DNA of 64,000 nucleotides from CAVUAT01 sp963739545 (GCA_963739545.1 CAVUAT010000014.1:1364001-1428000); one strand, 5' to 3'; shown: positions 33,192 to 40,764, counted from the stretch's first letter. Made by a program: numbers and translations. Notes: a model not told the origin generated them from the sequence alone.

Positions 33192-33845
33192 ATGGAGATG
33201 CCGCCAAACGGCGAGGCAGTGCCCGAGCCCGGCTGGGTCGCCCCGGGGCTCGCCGAGGAGTTCCCCGGCCTTGGCCTGTTCACCACCACCCTCGCCGCCG
33301 GCGCGACGCGCAGCCCCGAGCCCCTGAAGGAACGGCTGAGGGAGCTCAGCAACCGCTTCGGAGGCCAGCAGGCGATCGTCCTGCGCCAGCGCCCGATCCC
33401 CTGGGCCTACCGCGTCTTCTTCCGGCACATCGCCCTCGACCCCGACGAGACGCCCACCCCCATCGAGCAGGTCTCGCTCGATCGCATGCGCGACGGGCGC
33501 TTTCGCAGCCGAAACCGCGTCGAGGATGCGCTGCGAATCGCGATCGTCGAGGTCGGGGTGGCGATGCAGGCCTTCGACGCCGCGAAGGTCGAGGGCAGGC
33601 TCGGGCTGCGCCTCTCGGTCGAGGGTGAGAAGTTCGAGGGCAGGGTGACGCCGCTGGCGGCGGGCACGCTGGTCCTCGCTGACGAGTCGCGGCCGCTCGC
33701 GCTCCTGTTCGGTGCCGCTGCGAAAAGCGCCGAGCCCACGCGCAAGACCGAGCGCACGACCCTGGTCGCGATCAGCGTCAAGGGGGTGCCCGATGTGGCG
33801 CTCGAAGAGGCCTTATGGATCGCGTCGAGCGCCATGCTCGCGTAG
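33192..33845 (+). CDS. Stand-alone B3/B4 (PheRS-beta editing-like) domain protein
   Basis: A 217-residue protein resembling the B3/B4 tRNA-editing domain of phenylalanyl-tRNA synthetase beta chain (PIPWAYRVFFRHIALDPDET, PIEQVSLDRMRDG, the end ALWIASSAMLA) with no synthetase attached. Freestanding B3/B4 proteins are thought to act on misacylated tRNA or related small molecules; the activity here is not known. The stop TAG (33843-33845) forms the first half of a -10-like TAGACT that could drive the next gene. Confidence 0.75.
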   Translation: MEMPPNGEAVPEPGWVAPGLAEEFPGLGLFTTTLAAGATRSPEPLKERLRELSNRFGGQQAIVLRQRPIPWAYRVFFRHIALDPDETPTPIEQVSLDRMRDGRFRSRNRVEDALRIAIVEVGVAMQAFDAAKVEGRLGLRLSVEGEKFEGRVTPLAAGTLVLADESRPLALLFGAAAKSAEPTRKTERTTLVAISVKGVPDVALEEALWIASSAMLA

Positions 33846-33848
33846 ACT
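33843..33848 (+). promoter_or_regulatory. -10 box overlapping a stop codon, promoter of the 33878 gene
   Basis: TAGACT includes the TAG stop of the B3/B4 gene. The start would be near 33855, leaving a short leader with the GGAGGAGG Shine-Dalgarno. Confidence 0.45.
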
Positions 33849-33877
33849 TTCCTTCACCCATTCGGAGGAGGGTCGCA

Positions 33878-34429
33878 TTGCCCGAAGAGCTGCTTCAGAG
33901 GACCGGTTTCGTCCAGGTGCCCGAGCCGCCGGCAGACGACGCGTCCTGGCTCCCGCCGGCTCCCCCCGAGGGCCTGGGCACCGCGCTCTTCGAGCACGAC
34001 GAGCGCGCCGCCCGGCGCGACCTGCGGCGCCAGATCGCGGCGATGGAGGCAGAGCTCGGCCAGCTCTTCGCATCCGCCTTCCCCCGCACCGGAATCGACT
34101 TCAGGGTCCCCGCCCCCGGCGGCGGCCCCAGGGTGCTGTCGGTCGACGAGCTCGAGCGCCTGCGCGACTCGCTCGCCTCGCGCATCGGCGAGGTCAAGAG
34201 CCACCTCGGCGAGTACAGCCGGGCGGAGGAGCTGAACCGCGGTCTGATCGAGCGGATGACCGATGACCCTGAGTCCCACAAGTGGGTCCGCGTCTCGAAC
34301 GAGGACGTCGGCGAGCGCGGCTGCCGCCACTGGCACGCCCGGCCCCGCTGGGGCGTCCTGGGGATGCTGCTGGGCTGGTGGCGGGTCAAGGTCTCATCCG
34401 GTTGCCCATTAGCCGAGGCACCGGCCTGA
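33878..34429 (+). CDS. Conserved hypothetical protein with a Cys/His/Trp-rich tail
   Basis: A 183-residue protein from TTG 33878, placed behind CGGAGGAGGG. The middle is a helical, coiled-coil-prone stretch (ARRDLRRQIAAMEAELGQLF; LERLRDSLASRIGEVKSHLG). The C-terminal 40 residues (GCRHWHARPRWGVLGMLLGW.. VSSGCP) keep two Cys and two His and could bind a metal. I do not recognise a function. The stop TGA falls in the 3-nt loop of a 10-bp hairpin. Confidence 0.7.
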   Translation: MPEELLQRTGFVQVPEPPADDASWLPPAPPEGLGTALFEHDERAARRDLRRQIAAMEAELGQLFASAFPRTGIDFRVPAPGGGPRVLSVDELERLRDSLASRIGEVKSHLGEYSRAEELNRGLIERMTDDPESHKWVRVSNEDVGERGCRHWHARPRWGVLGMLLGWWRVKVSSGCPLAEAPA

Positions 34430-34439
34430 GGCCGGTGCC
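34417..34439. terminator. Hairpin spanning the stop codon of the 33878 gene
   Basis: A perfect 10-bp stem GGCACCGGCC / GGCCGGTGCC with loop TGA, which is the stop codon itself. No U-run follows. Confidence 0.5.
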
Positions 34440-34455
34440 GAAACACGGATGTGAC

Positions 34456-34472
34456 ACCCGCCTGAGGCGGGT
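34456..34472. terminator. Second hairpin with the same loop
   Basis: A 7-bp stem ACCCGCC / GGCGGGT, again with loop TGA, 16 bp after the first hairpin. The pair may work as a tandem terminator or processing site. Confidence 0.4.
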
Positions 34473-34500
34473 CCGGCGCCAAGACGTCCACTAGACCCAG

Positions 34501-34974
34501 ATGGCCAGCAAGCGCTCTCGCAAGCGGCGCCGCCAGCGCCCGCGTCCCGCACCTGACGTCGCAGCCGTGGCCGCGCGCAAGCGAGTCACGCCCGGTGGGC
34601 CGCCGCCTCCGCCGTGGGGCTCGTTCCCGCTCTCAGAGCTCGTCGTCCTGGTCGCGATCGTGATGCTCGTCGCGGGCTTCTTCGTCGGCCCGCCGCGGGG
34701 GGCGATCCTGCTCGGGACCGGGCTCGCACTCGGCTCGCTGGCGGGGTTGGAGCTCGGGGTCCGAGAGCACTTCTCGGGCTACCGCTCGCACACCACTCTG
34801 CTGGCTGGAGCCGCGGGGATCGCGGTGGTCGCAGCCCTGCTCATCGGCGCCAAACTCGCCCCGATCTTCGGGGCCGTCGGTGGCCTCATCGCCTTCGCCG
34901 CCGCCGCCTACGTGTTCGCCGGGGCGTTCCGTCGTCGGTCGGGGGGCGCGCTCTTCAAATTCAAGGGGTCGTAG
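34501..34974 (+). CDS. Small membrane protein of unknown function
   Basis: A 157-residue protein with a very basic N-terminus (MASKRSRKRRRQRPRPAP) and four hydrophobic helices (SELVVLVAIVMLVAGFFVG; AILLGTGLALGSLAGLELG; TTLLAGAAGIAVVAALLIGA; IFGAVGGLIAFAAAAYVFAG), ending with a basic tail. No family is recognised. No clear Shine-Dalgarno is seen. Two 84-bp direct repeats follow. Confidence 0.65.
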   Translation: MASKRSRKRRRQRPRPAPDVAAVAARKRVTPGGPPPPPWGSFPLSELVVLVAIVMLVAGFFVGPPRGAILLGTGLALGSLAGLELGVREHFSGYRSHTTLLAGAAGIAVVAALLIGAKLAPIFGAVGGLIAFAAAAYVFAGAFRRRSGGALFKFKGS

Positions 34975-34993
34975 GTCCCGGCAGGCTCCCCAC

Positions 34994-35077
34994 CATCAGA
35001 TCGCGGCCACGGGCGCCCGCCCACCATCATTCGCGGCTGCTTCGCAACCGCTCCGACGGAGAGCGGGCTGGTGGCCG
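34994..35077. repeat. 84-bp direct repeat, copy 1
   Basis: It differs from copy 2 (35079) by a single base (A versus G in GCAACCG/GCAGCCG). Read on the minus strand it can fold with an outer stem (GGCCAC/GTGGCC plus GCCCGC/GCGGGC) and two inner hairpins (CTCCG-T-CGGAG and CGGTTGC-GAA-GCAGCCG). The single difference turns a C-G pair into a U-G pair, so the fold is kept. Confidence 0.85.
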
Positions 35078-35078
35078 G

Positions 35079-35162
35079 CATCAGATCGCGGCCACGGGCG
35101 CCCGCCCACCATCATTCGCGGCTGCTTCGCAGCCGCTCCGACGGAGAGCGGGCTGGTGGCCG
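35079..35162. repeat. 84-bp direct repeat, copy 2
   Basis: It ends exactly at the stop codon of the IHF-like gene (35163) and is separated from copy 1 by one base. The same cloverleaf-like folding potential is present. It may be an 85-bp tandem duplication of a structured 3' element. Confidence 0.85.
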
Positions 35163-35546
35163 CTAAGCGGTTGCCTTGGCCTCCAGCGCCGAGGCGAGGA
35201 CGCGGCGCTGCCGCTCGGTCATCGAGCCGAGCTCCTTTGTCTCCTTCAGGCCGGCGTGCTGGATCAGCTTGCGAGACCGGGCCTTGCCCCAGCGGCGCTG
35301 CGCAGAGAGCAGCTCGCCGATGCACATGCTGCGCGCCTCCCAGGGGCAGTCGAGGACTATGTCGAGGGCGCTGCGGTTCCCCGCGGCGACTTCGCGCTTC
35401 AGCGCCGCGCGGGCGAGGCGAACCTCGTTGGCGCGGGCGAGCGCCTGCATGTGCTGTTCGGCAGGCTCCGAAGGTCGGGGCTCGATGCGGCGCGCAGGGG
35501 CGGGCATCGGGCTCAACGCAGGGGCGATCGTGATAGCAGCGGACAT
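35163..35546 (-). CDS. Actinobacterial-type integration host factor (mIHF-like) nucleoid protein
   Basis: A 127-residue DNA-binding protein. A long helix (ARANEVRLARAALKREVAAG) leads to the region corresponding to the helix-two-turns-helix of mIHF (MCIGELLSAQRRWGKARSRK, then GLKETKELGSMTERQRRVLA). This is the variant form usual in Thermoleophilia rather than the mycobacterial sequence. It should bind and bend DNA non-specifically and act in chromosome compaction. It has a strong GGGAGGAG Shine-Dalgarno 4-5 nt before the ATG and a leader of ~240 bp up to 35788 with no gene. The N-terminal 30 residues are Pro/Ala-rich and probably disordered. Confidence 0.78.
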   Translation of the reverse strand: MSAAITIAPALSPMPAPARRIEPRPSEPAEQHMQALARANEVRLARAALKREVAAGNRSALDIVLDCPWEARSMCIGELLSAQRRWGKARSRKLIQHAGLKETKELGSMTERQRRVLASALEAKATA

Positions 35547-35788
35547 CTGACTCCTCCCGTCAGGGGACGTATTGGCGGCGGTCCTGTTTTGCCGGCGTCG
35601 CCCCCAGCGGCTTCAACTTGCCGGGGGGAATCGGACGGTCTCTCCAACTCGTCCTCTCCCTGCCCCAGGGTGCGGTGCGCGCGGCGAGAGGCAACCTATC
35701 TAGGCGGGGGAGCGCTGGTCAACCCTGAGAATTCTGCGAAGTTCGCTAGGAGCAGTCTTTTTGTTTCGGGGCGAACGCCCGTCCGAAA

Positions 35789-37045
35789 TCAGGTCCGGGG
35801 GAGATCGGGGAACTTCGACGTGACCTCGTCGAAGATCTCAAGCGCGCGGTCGAGCTGCTCGCGCTCGTGGGTCGCCATCAGGCTGGTCCTAAGCAGAGCG
35901 CCGCCCGGTGGCACCGCCGGGTGGATCGCGACGTTGGTGTAGACGCCCGCGTCGAAGAGCGCCTTCCAGAGCAGGACGGCCTGCCAGTCGTCACCGACCA
36001 TCACCGGCACGACAGGCGTCGTCGCCTCGCTGCCGTCGGGCAGGGTGCCGGGCTCGATCACCTGCAGGCCGAGGTCACGGAAGCCCTGGCGCAGGTACGC
36101 GGCGTTGCCGAGCAGGCGCTCGAAGAGCTCGGGACCCTCGGATCGGATGATGCGAAGCGCAGCGAGCGCCGCGCCGACCGCGGCGGGGACCGCCGAGGCG
36201 CTGAAGATGAAGGCTCGGGAGGAGATCCGCATGTACTCGATCACCTCGGTGGAGCCCGCGATGAAGCCGCCGCAGGAGGCGAGGCTCTTCGAGAAGGTGC
36301 CCATTCGCAGGTCGACGTCGGACTCGAGGCCGAAGAGCTCCGAGGCGCCGGCCCCGCGGACGCCGAGCACGCCGACGCCGTGGGCCTCGTCGACCATCAG
36401 CCGCGCGCCGTAGCGCTTCGCCAGCTCGGCGATCGGCGGCAGGTCGCAGACGTCGCCCTCCATCGAGAAGACGCCGTCGACGATCACCAAGGTGCCGCTC
36501 TCATCGGCCTGGGCGCGCTGGAGCATCGATTCGAGCTTGTCCATCCGGTTGTGGCGGAACGGCCGCATCCGGGCTCCAGAGAGCTTGCAGCCGTCCAGGA
36601 TGGACGCGTGGTCGCCCGAGTCGACGATCGCGGTGTCACCGGGCTCGAGGATGGCGCTGATCGCTCCCAGGTTCGACTGGTAGCCGGTCGTGAAGACGAT
36701 CGCGTCCTCGGTCTGCATCCACTCGGCGAGCTCGCGCTCGAGGTCGAGGTGAAGCGGGGTCGTGCCGTTCAGAAGCCGCGAGCCGGTGACGCCGGTCCCG
36801 TAGGCCTCGAGCGCGTCGCGGGCGGCCTGCTTGACGCGCTCGTCGGTCGTCAGGCCGAGGTAGTTGTTGGAGCCGAGCATGATCGTCTCGCGCCCCTCCA
36901 TCTCGACGACGGGGCCGGCCTGCGAGTTGAGGATCCGGAAGTACGGAAGCATGTCGCCCTGCCGGGCGGCCTCCAGCTGCTCCGCGCGCTCGTGGTCGGA
37001 GACCTTGGCGAACACGTCGACCGGGGTGGTGGTCGAGTCATTCAT
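35789..37045 (-). CDS. AOS-family PLP enzyme, serine-palmitoyltransferase-like
   Basis: A 418-residue fold-type I PLP enzyme of the alpha-oxoamine synthase family, which condenses an amino acid with an acyl-thioester. Start ATG 37045 (MNDSTTTPVDVFAKVSDH). Landmarks: MLGSNNYLGLTTDERV, YGTGVTGSRLLNGTTPLHLD, FTTGYQSNLGAISA, SGDHASILDG, VDEAHGVGVLG and the PLP-lysine site MGTFSKSLASCGGFI. The front part (DVFAK.. MLPYFRILNSQ.. VEMEGRETIMLGSNNYLG) resembles bacterial serine palmitoyltransferases more than BioF or Kbl. No biotin or threonine genes are near; a GNAT-like gene diverges from it. The predicted leaderless promoter TACACT lies 7 nt upstream. Confidence 0.82.
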   Translation of the reverse strand: MNDSTTTPVDVFAKVSDHERAEQLEAARQGDMLPYFRILNSQAGPVVEMEGRETIMLGSNNYLGLTTDERVKQAARDALEAYGTGVTGSRLLNGTTPLHLDLERELAEWMQTEDAIVFTTGYQSNLGAISAILEPGDTAIVDSGDHASILDGCKLSGARMRPFRHNRMDKLESMLQRAQADESGTLVIVDGVFSMEGDVCDLPPIAELAKRYGARLMVDEAHGVGVLGVRGAGASELFGLESDVDLRMGTFSKSLASCGGFIAGSTEVIEYMRISSRAFIFSASAVPAAVGAALAALRIIRSEGPELFERLLGNAAYLRQGFRDLGLQVIEPGTLPDGSEATTPVVPVMVGDDWQAVLLWKALFDAGVYTNVAIHPAVPPGGALLRTSLMATHEREQLDRALEIFDEVTSKFPDLPRT

Positions 37046-37052
37046 TGCGACA

Positions 37053-37058
37053 AGTGTA
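37053..37058 (-). promoter_or_regulatory. -10 box, leaderless promoter of the AOS enzyme
   Basis: TACACT on the minus strand, 7 nt before ATG 37045. The left inverted repeat (37086) lies about 28 bp upstream, near the position of a regulator site. Confidence 0.5.
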
Positions 37059-37085
37059 GTTCCGGGTAGGTAGGTTCCGCCGAGG

Positions 37086-37263
37086 TGACTGATTCCCCAT
37101 CCACGCCCGCCCGGATGATCCGCCCGGCGTTGCGCATCTCTGCGTCCTCGGGCTCGCCTTTGGCACCACCAAAGGCTTCGCGAGGAGCGGCGAAGGTGCA
37201 GAGCAGTCCTTGAGCTGCTCGGCCTGGCGAATCCCCGGTCATGCGTCGATCGGGAATCAGTCA
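37086..37263. repeat. 178-bp segment with ~20-bp terminal inverted repeats
   Basis: TGACTGATTCCCCATCCACG at 37086-37105 and its inverted counterpart at 37244-37263 match at 18 of 20 positions, with the outer 12 bases perfect. Inside are a GCCTTTGG-CACCA-CCAAAGGC hairpin and a GAGCAG/CTGCTC hairpin. There is no coding region and no clear target-site duplication. It may be a MITE-like element or a pair of operators: both flanking genes read GGGAATCAGTCA upstream in the same orientation relative to their start. Confidence 0.7.
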
Positions 37264-37267
37264 TCTG

Positions 37268-38440
37268 ATGAGCGCGAATCCGGAGATCGAGGTCAGGCCC
37301 GTCGTCGGGCGCGGGGAGATGACGAAGTTCATCAAGCTCCCGTTCCGGCTGCACGAGGGCACGGTCTGGGTCCCACCGCTCGTCACGGAGCGCCGCAAGT
37401 TCCTCGACCGCGACAAGAACCCCTTCTTCGAGCACGCCGAGGCCGAGTACTTCCTCGCCTGGCGCGGCGACGAGGTGGTCGGCCGCATCTCCGCACAGGT
37501 CGACGAGCGCTGGGACCAGTTCCAGGGCGGCAACGACGGGATGTTCGGCTTCTTCGAGTGCGAGAACGACCCCGAGGCGGCGAAGGCTCTGTTCGGCGCC
37601 GCCGGCGAGTGGCTGCGCGGTCGCGGCCGCGAGCGCATCGTCGGCCCGATGGACTTCAGCACCAACGACGAGTGCGGCCTGCTCATCGAGGGCTACGAGC
37701 TCGCGCCGCTGATCCTCCAGCCCTGGCACCCGCCCTACTACGCCGGGCTGATCGAGGGCGAGGGCATGACCAAGTCGATGGACCTGCTGATGTGGTGGCT
37801 CGAGCTCGGCGGGCAGATGTACACCGACGAAGGCTTCCACCCGATGATCCACGAGCTCGCGAAGAAGGTCGAGGGAGAGCACGGGGTCACGATCCGCGAC
37901 TTCCGCAAGAAGGACCTCGAGGCCGAGATCACCCGCTTCATCGAGGTCTACAACTCGGCCTGGGAGAAGAACTGGGGCTTCGTCCCGATCACTGCGGAGG
38001 AGGTCCGCGCGCAGGCCTCCGACCTGAAGCCGGTGCTGGACGAGCGCTGGGGCTTCATCGCGGAGCGCGACGGCGAGGTGCTCGGCGCGGCGCTGACGCT
38101 GCCCGACGTCAACCAGGTGCTGCGCAAAATGAACGGCAGCCTCCTTCCGTTCGGGTGGCTCACCTTCCTGCGCGCGACGTTCGCCCGCGAGGGCGTCAAC
38201 ACGAAGCGCGCGGGGATCGACCGCGTGCGCGTGTTCGCCCTCGGCGTCAAGCCCGAGTACCAGCACCTCGGCATCGCGGCCGCCTTCTACGACCGCTGCC
38301 TGCGGGTGGGCAAGGAGCTGAACCAGCCCCGCGGCGAGACCGGCTGGATCCTCGAGGTGAACAAGGCGATGAACCGCGCGATGGAGGGGATGGGCGGCAA
38401 GGTGATCAAGAAGTACCGGCTCTACGAGAAAGCCCTCTAG
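37268..38440 (+). CDS. GNAT-like acyltransferase-family protein, ceramide-synthase candidate
   Basis: A 390-residue cytoplasmic protein with conserved blocks LHEGTVWVPPLVTERRKFLD, KNPFFEHAEAEYFLAWRGDE, FGFFECENDPEAA, GPMDFSTNDECGLLIEGY and an acyl-CoA-binding-like VFALGVKPEYQHLGIAAAFY near the end. This large GNAT-like family is widespread and functionally poorly described. Bacterial ceramide synthase is reported to be a GNAT-fold acyltransferase, and the head-to-head pairing with a serine-palmitoyltransferase-like enzyme makes sphingoid-base acylation an attractive but unproven role. The ATG lies 4 nt after the right inverted repeat; no Shine-Dalgarno is visible. Confidence 0.7.
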   Translation: MSANPEIEVRPVVGRGEMTKFIKLPFRLHEGTVWVPPLVTERRKFLDRDKNPFFEHAEAEYFLAWRGDEVVGRISAQVDERWDQFQGGNDGMFGFFECENDPEAAKALFGAAGEWLRGRGRERIVGPMDFSTNDECGLLIEGYELAPLILQPWHPPYYAGLIEGEGMTKSMDLLMWWLELGGQMYTDEGFHPMIHELAKKVEGEHGVTIRDFRKKDLEAEITRFIEVYNSAWEKNWGFVPITAEEVRAQASDLKPVLDERWGFIAERDGEVLGAALTLPDVNQVLRKMNGSLLPFGWLTFLRATFAREGVNTKRAGIDRVRVFALGVKPEYQHLGIAAAFYDRCLRVGKELNQPRGETGWILEVNKAMNRAMEGMGGKVIKKYRLYEKAL

Positions 38441-38475
38441 CTCCGCACCCCCTGTTTTCCCGTGGGGGCCAGGAG

Positions 38476-38481
38476 TAGGAT
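38476..38481 (+). promoter_or_regulatory. -10 box, leaderless promoter of the 38490 gene
   Basis: TAGGAT, then 8 nt, then ATG 38490. Confidence 0.45.
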
Positions 38482-38489
38482 GGCCGCCG

Positions 38490-38759
38490 ATGGGTGAGCA
38501 GATCGAAGTCGTCGAGGCTGGGCCGGTGCGCCCGCTTCCCGTCCGGCGCGAGCCGGGGACGATCCAGCTCTGGGGCCGCGAGGTCGGCCCGCTGGCGATC
38601 GCCGCCGGAGCCGGCGCGGCCGCAGGTGTCGCCGCAGTCGTGGTCGCCCACGCGGCGAAGCCCGAGCGCCGCGTTCCCCGCCGGGGCCTCTTTCGCCGTC
38701 GCGAGAAGGTCGTCGCGCGGCGCTCCTTCCTCGTCGACGTCCACGTCCTCGGCCGCTAG
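38490..38759 (+). CDS. Small single-helix membrane protein
   Basis: An 89-residue protein with a hydrophilic start (MGEQIEVVEAGPVRPLPVRR), one Ala/Gly/Val-rich helix (LAIAAGAGAAAGVAAVVVAH) and a strongly basic tail (RRVPRRGLFRRREKVVARR). The function is unknown. It sits 28 bp upstream of the AlkA-like gene on the same strand, so the two may be co-transcribed. Confidence 0.55.
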   Translation: MGEQIEVVEAGPVRPLPVRREPGTIQLWGREVGPLAIAAGAGAAAGVAAVVVAHAAKPERRVPRRGLFRRREKVVARRSFLVDVHVLGR

Positions 38760-38787
38760 ACCCATCTACGTCCACGACCGCACCGAC

Positions 38788-39735
38788 GTGCTCGAGGTCG
38801 AGTTGCGGCCTCGATTCGCCGCGCGGCTCCCGCGGAGCGGCGGTGGCGACGGAGTCATGAGGGTCCGCGAGGGCGTCGTCGAGCGCCTGCTCCACATCGG
38901 GCCGTGTCCGGTCAGGGTGCGGGCCTGGCATGTGCGCACCGGGATTCGCATCCGCGCCGAGCGCGTAGAGCCCCGCCTCTCGATCCACTTCGACCACTCA
39001 GTCGAGTGCGAGGCCGCTGGACGCGAGCACCTCGAGCTCGCGATCGATCGCATGCGCTTCGCGCTCGCGATCGATGACGACATGTCCGACTTCTTCGAGA
39101 CGTTCAAGGCCGACCCGCTGATCGGCCCCGTGATCCACCGCCGCCCGTGGGTTCGCCCCAGGCGCCGGCCCTGGCCGTGGGAGGCGCTCGCGTGGGCGAT
39201 CGCCGAGCAGCTGATCGATTCTCCGCGCGCCGCCGCCATCGAGCGGCGCATCGTCCGTCGGTGGGGGCCGCGGGTCGCGCCGGCGCGCCGCTCCGACCGC
39301 CCGCTGATGGACGTCCCCTCGCCCGAGCTGATGGCCGGCCGGGCCCCGGCCGAGCTCGTCTCGATGGACCTGACCGAGGGGCGGTCGCTGGCGATGGTGC
39401 GCTGTGCCCGCGAGGTCGCGGCAGGCCGCGCCGACCTATCGGATGCCGCCGCGGACCGCAGGCTGCTCGCGGTGCGCGAGATCGGGCCCTGGACGGTGCA
39501 GTGCCTGGGCCTGAACGGTCGGGGCGACCCCGACTCGCTCCCCGCGGGCGACCTCGCCTACGTCAAGCTAGTCGGCCACCTCGCCCGGCTCGGCCGGCGC
39601 GCCACCGTCACCGAGGTCGAGGAGTACTTCGCTCCCTACGCGCCCTTCCGCGGCCTCGCGGGCACGTTCGCGCTGGCGGGCCACCACAAGCTCGTCGCGC
39701 AGGGCCCGCCGCTTCGCCTCGCCGACGCGGCCTAG
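38788..39735 (+). CDS. AlkA-like DNA-3-methyladenine glycosylase (HhH-GPD)
   Basis: About 315 residues from GTG 38788 (VLEVELRPRFAARLPRSGG); ATG 38857 is an alternative. It removes alkylated bases in base-excision repair. The N-terminal ~110 residues form an AlkA-N-like beta domain. The helix-hairpin-helix reads LLAVREIGPWTVQCLGLNGR and is followed by DSLPAGDLAYVKLVG, where the Asp after Gly is the expected catalytic residue. YAPFRGLAGTFALAG closes the domain as in other family members. There is no iron-sulfur cysteine cluster, in line with AlkA rather than endonuclease III. Confidence 0.85.
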   Translation: MLEVELRPRFAARLPRSGGGDGVMRVREGVVERLLHIGPCPVRVRAWHVRTGIRIRAERVEPRLSIHFDHSVECEAAGREHLELAIDRMRFALAIDDDMSDFFETFKADPLIGPVIHRRPWVRPRRRPWPWEALAWAIAEQLIDSPRAAAIERRIVRRWGPRVAPARRSDRPLMDVPSPELMAGRAPAELVSMDLTEGRSLAMVRCAREVAAGRADLSDAAADRRLLAVREIGPWTVQCLGLNGRGDPDSLPAGDLAYVKLVGHLARLGRRATVTEVEEYFAPYAPFRGLAGTFALAGHHKLVAQGPPLRLADAA

Positions 39736-39738
39736 TGC

Positions 39739-40764
39739 CTAGTCCGTCTCGGGCGGCAGCAGCTCGTTCGTGAACAGCTCGTCGGTCGGCGGCACCTCGG
39801 AGATCAGGGCGTTCTCGGCCATCCAGCTCGCGAAGATCTCCCACTCCTTCGGGTCCATCTGTCCGAACGGCTCTTTCGGCGTGCGGGCCAGGAGCGGCAA
39901 CGTCGCGTCGATCTCGGCCCTCGTCAGCGCCGGTTCGAGACCAGCTCCGTTGGCGAGGATCGTGTTCGTCGCCCCGACGGGGTCCTTGATCGCTGCCCTC
40001 GTGCCCTTGGCGAGCGCCGAGATGAACAGGCGGAGCTCCTCGGCGCGGTCCTCGATCTCGTCGCCCTTCGCCACCAGGACCAGCTCGTCGTAGGTCGGGA
40101 CGCCGAGCTCGTCCACCGGCTGGACGACCGGGCTCTCTCCGCGCAGGGTGAGGTCGACACCCTCGACGTTGCGGAAGCCGCCGAGGATCGCGTCGGCCTG
40201 CCCGCCCAGGATCGCCGGCAGCAGGCTGAAGCCGACGTTGACCTCGTCGACGTCCGAGCTCGAGACCCCCGCCTCGCTCAGGATCGTCTCAAGGTAGTCG
40301 GACTGGTAGGGGATGCCCGCGGTCGCCACGGTCTTGCCGCGCAGGTCGGCCGCCTTGGCGATCCCGGCGGCCGGCAGATGGATCAGCGAGGTCAGGGGCT
40401 CGTCGACGAGTGCGGCGACCGCGACGACGTCGAGGCCCTTCTCGCGGGCCAGAATCACCTCGGGCTCGTACGAGATCGCGAGGTCGGCCCGCCCGGCGGC
40501 GACCTCCTTGATCGGGGCGGTGGGGTCGGACGGGACGCGGGGCGTCACGGCCAGCCCTGCCCGCTCGAAATAGCCCTGCTCGAGGCCCATGTAGACGCCG
40601 GCGTGGTCGGGGTTGACGTAGAAGTCGAGAGCGAGGTCGATCGGCTGCGCCTCGGCCGAGGCCGGGTCCTCCTGCTTCTCGCCGCAGGCGGCCAGGCCCG
40701 TCACGAGGAGGAGCGCCGCGATCGCCGAGGCGATACTGGCCGCGGGGGTGGAGCGGGTGTTCAT
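39739..40764 (-). CDS. thiY: NMT1/THI5-like substrate-binding lipoprotein of a thiamine-precursor transporter
   Basis: A 341-residue lipoprotein (lipobox LLVTGLAAC, then GEKQEDP). The binding fold carries LALDFYVNPDHAGVYMGLEQ, FERAGLAVTPRVPSDPTAPI and ADLAISYEPEVILAREKGLD, the pattern of proteins that capture pyrimidine precursors of thiamine (ThiY). Its ATG overlaps the stop of the permease gene by 4 nt. The operon begins with a TPP riboswitch, which supports the thiamine assignment. The exact ligand (formylaminopyrimidine, HMP or thiamine) is not determined. Confidence 0.88.
   Translation of the reverse strand: MNTRSTPAASIASAIAALLLVTGLAACGEKQEDPASAEAQPIDLALDFYVNPDHAGVYMGLEQGYFERAGLAVTPRVPSDPTAPIKEVAAGRADLAISYEPEVILAREKGLDVVAVAALVDEPLTSLIHLPAAGIAKAADLRGKTVATAGIPYQSDYLETILSEAGVSSSDVDEVNVGFSLLPAILGGQADAILGGFRNVEGVDLTLRGESPVVQPVDELGVPTYDELVLVAKGDEIEDRAEELRLFISALAKGTRAAIKDPVGATNTILANGAGLEPALTRAEIDATLPLLARTPKEPFGQMDPKEWEIFASWMAENALISEVPPTDELFTNELLPPETD

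Noticed and set aside
34994..35162. Repeat array as a CRISPR
   Set aside because: Only two units of 84 bp with one base between them, no spacers and no cas genes.
35756..35783. Hairpin TTTCGG..CCGAAA downstream of the AOS gene as a terminator
   Set aside because: The T-run precedes the stem on the plus strand and the minus strand reads A after it, the wrong order for either gene.
35789..38266. 825-codon reading of the AOS gene extending back through the divergent gene
   Set aside because: The extension is antisense to the GNAT-like gene and crosses the inverted-repeat element; ATG 37045 with its -10 box is the sensible start.
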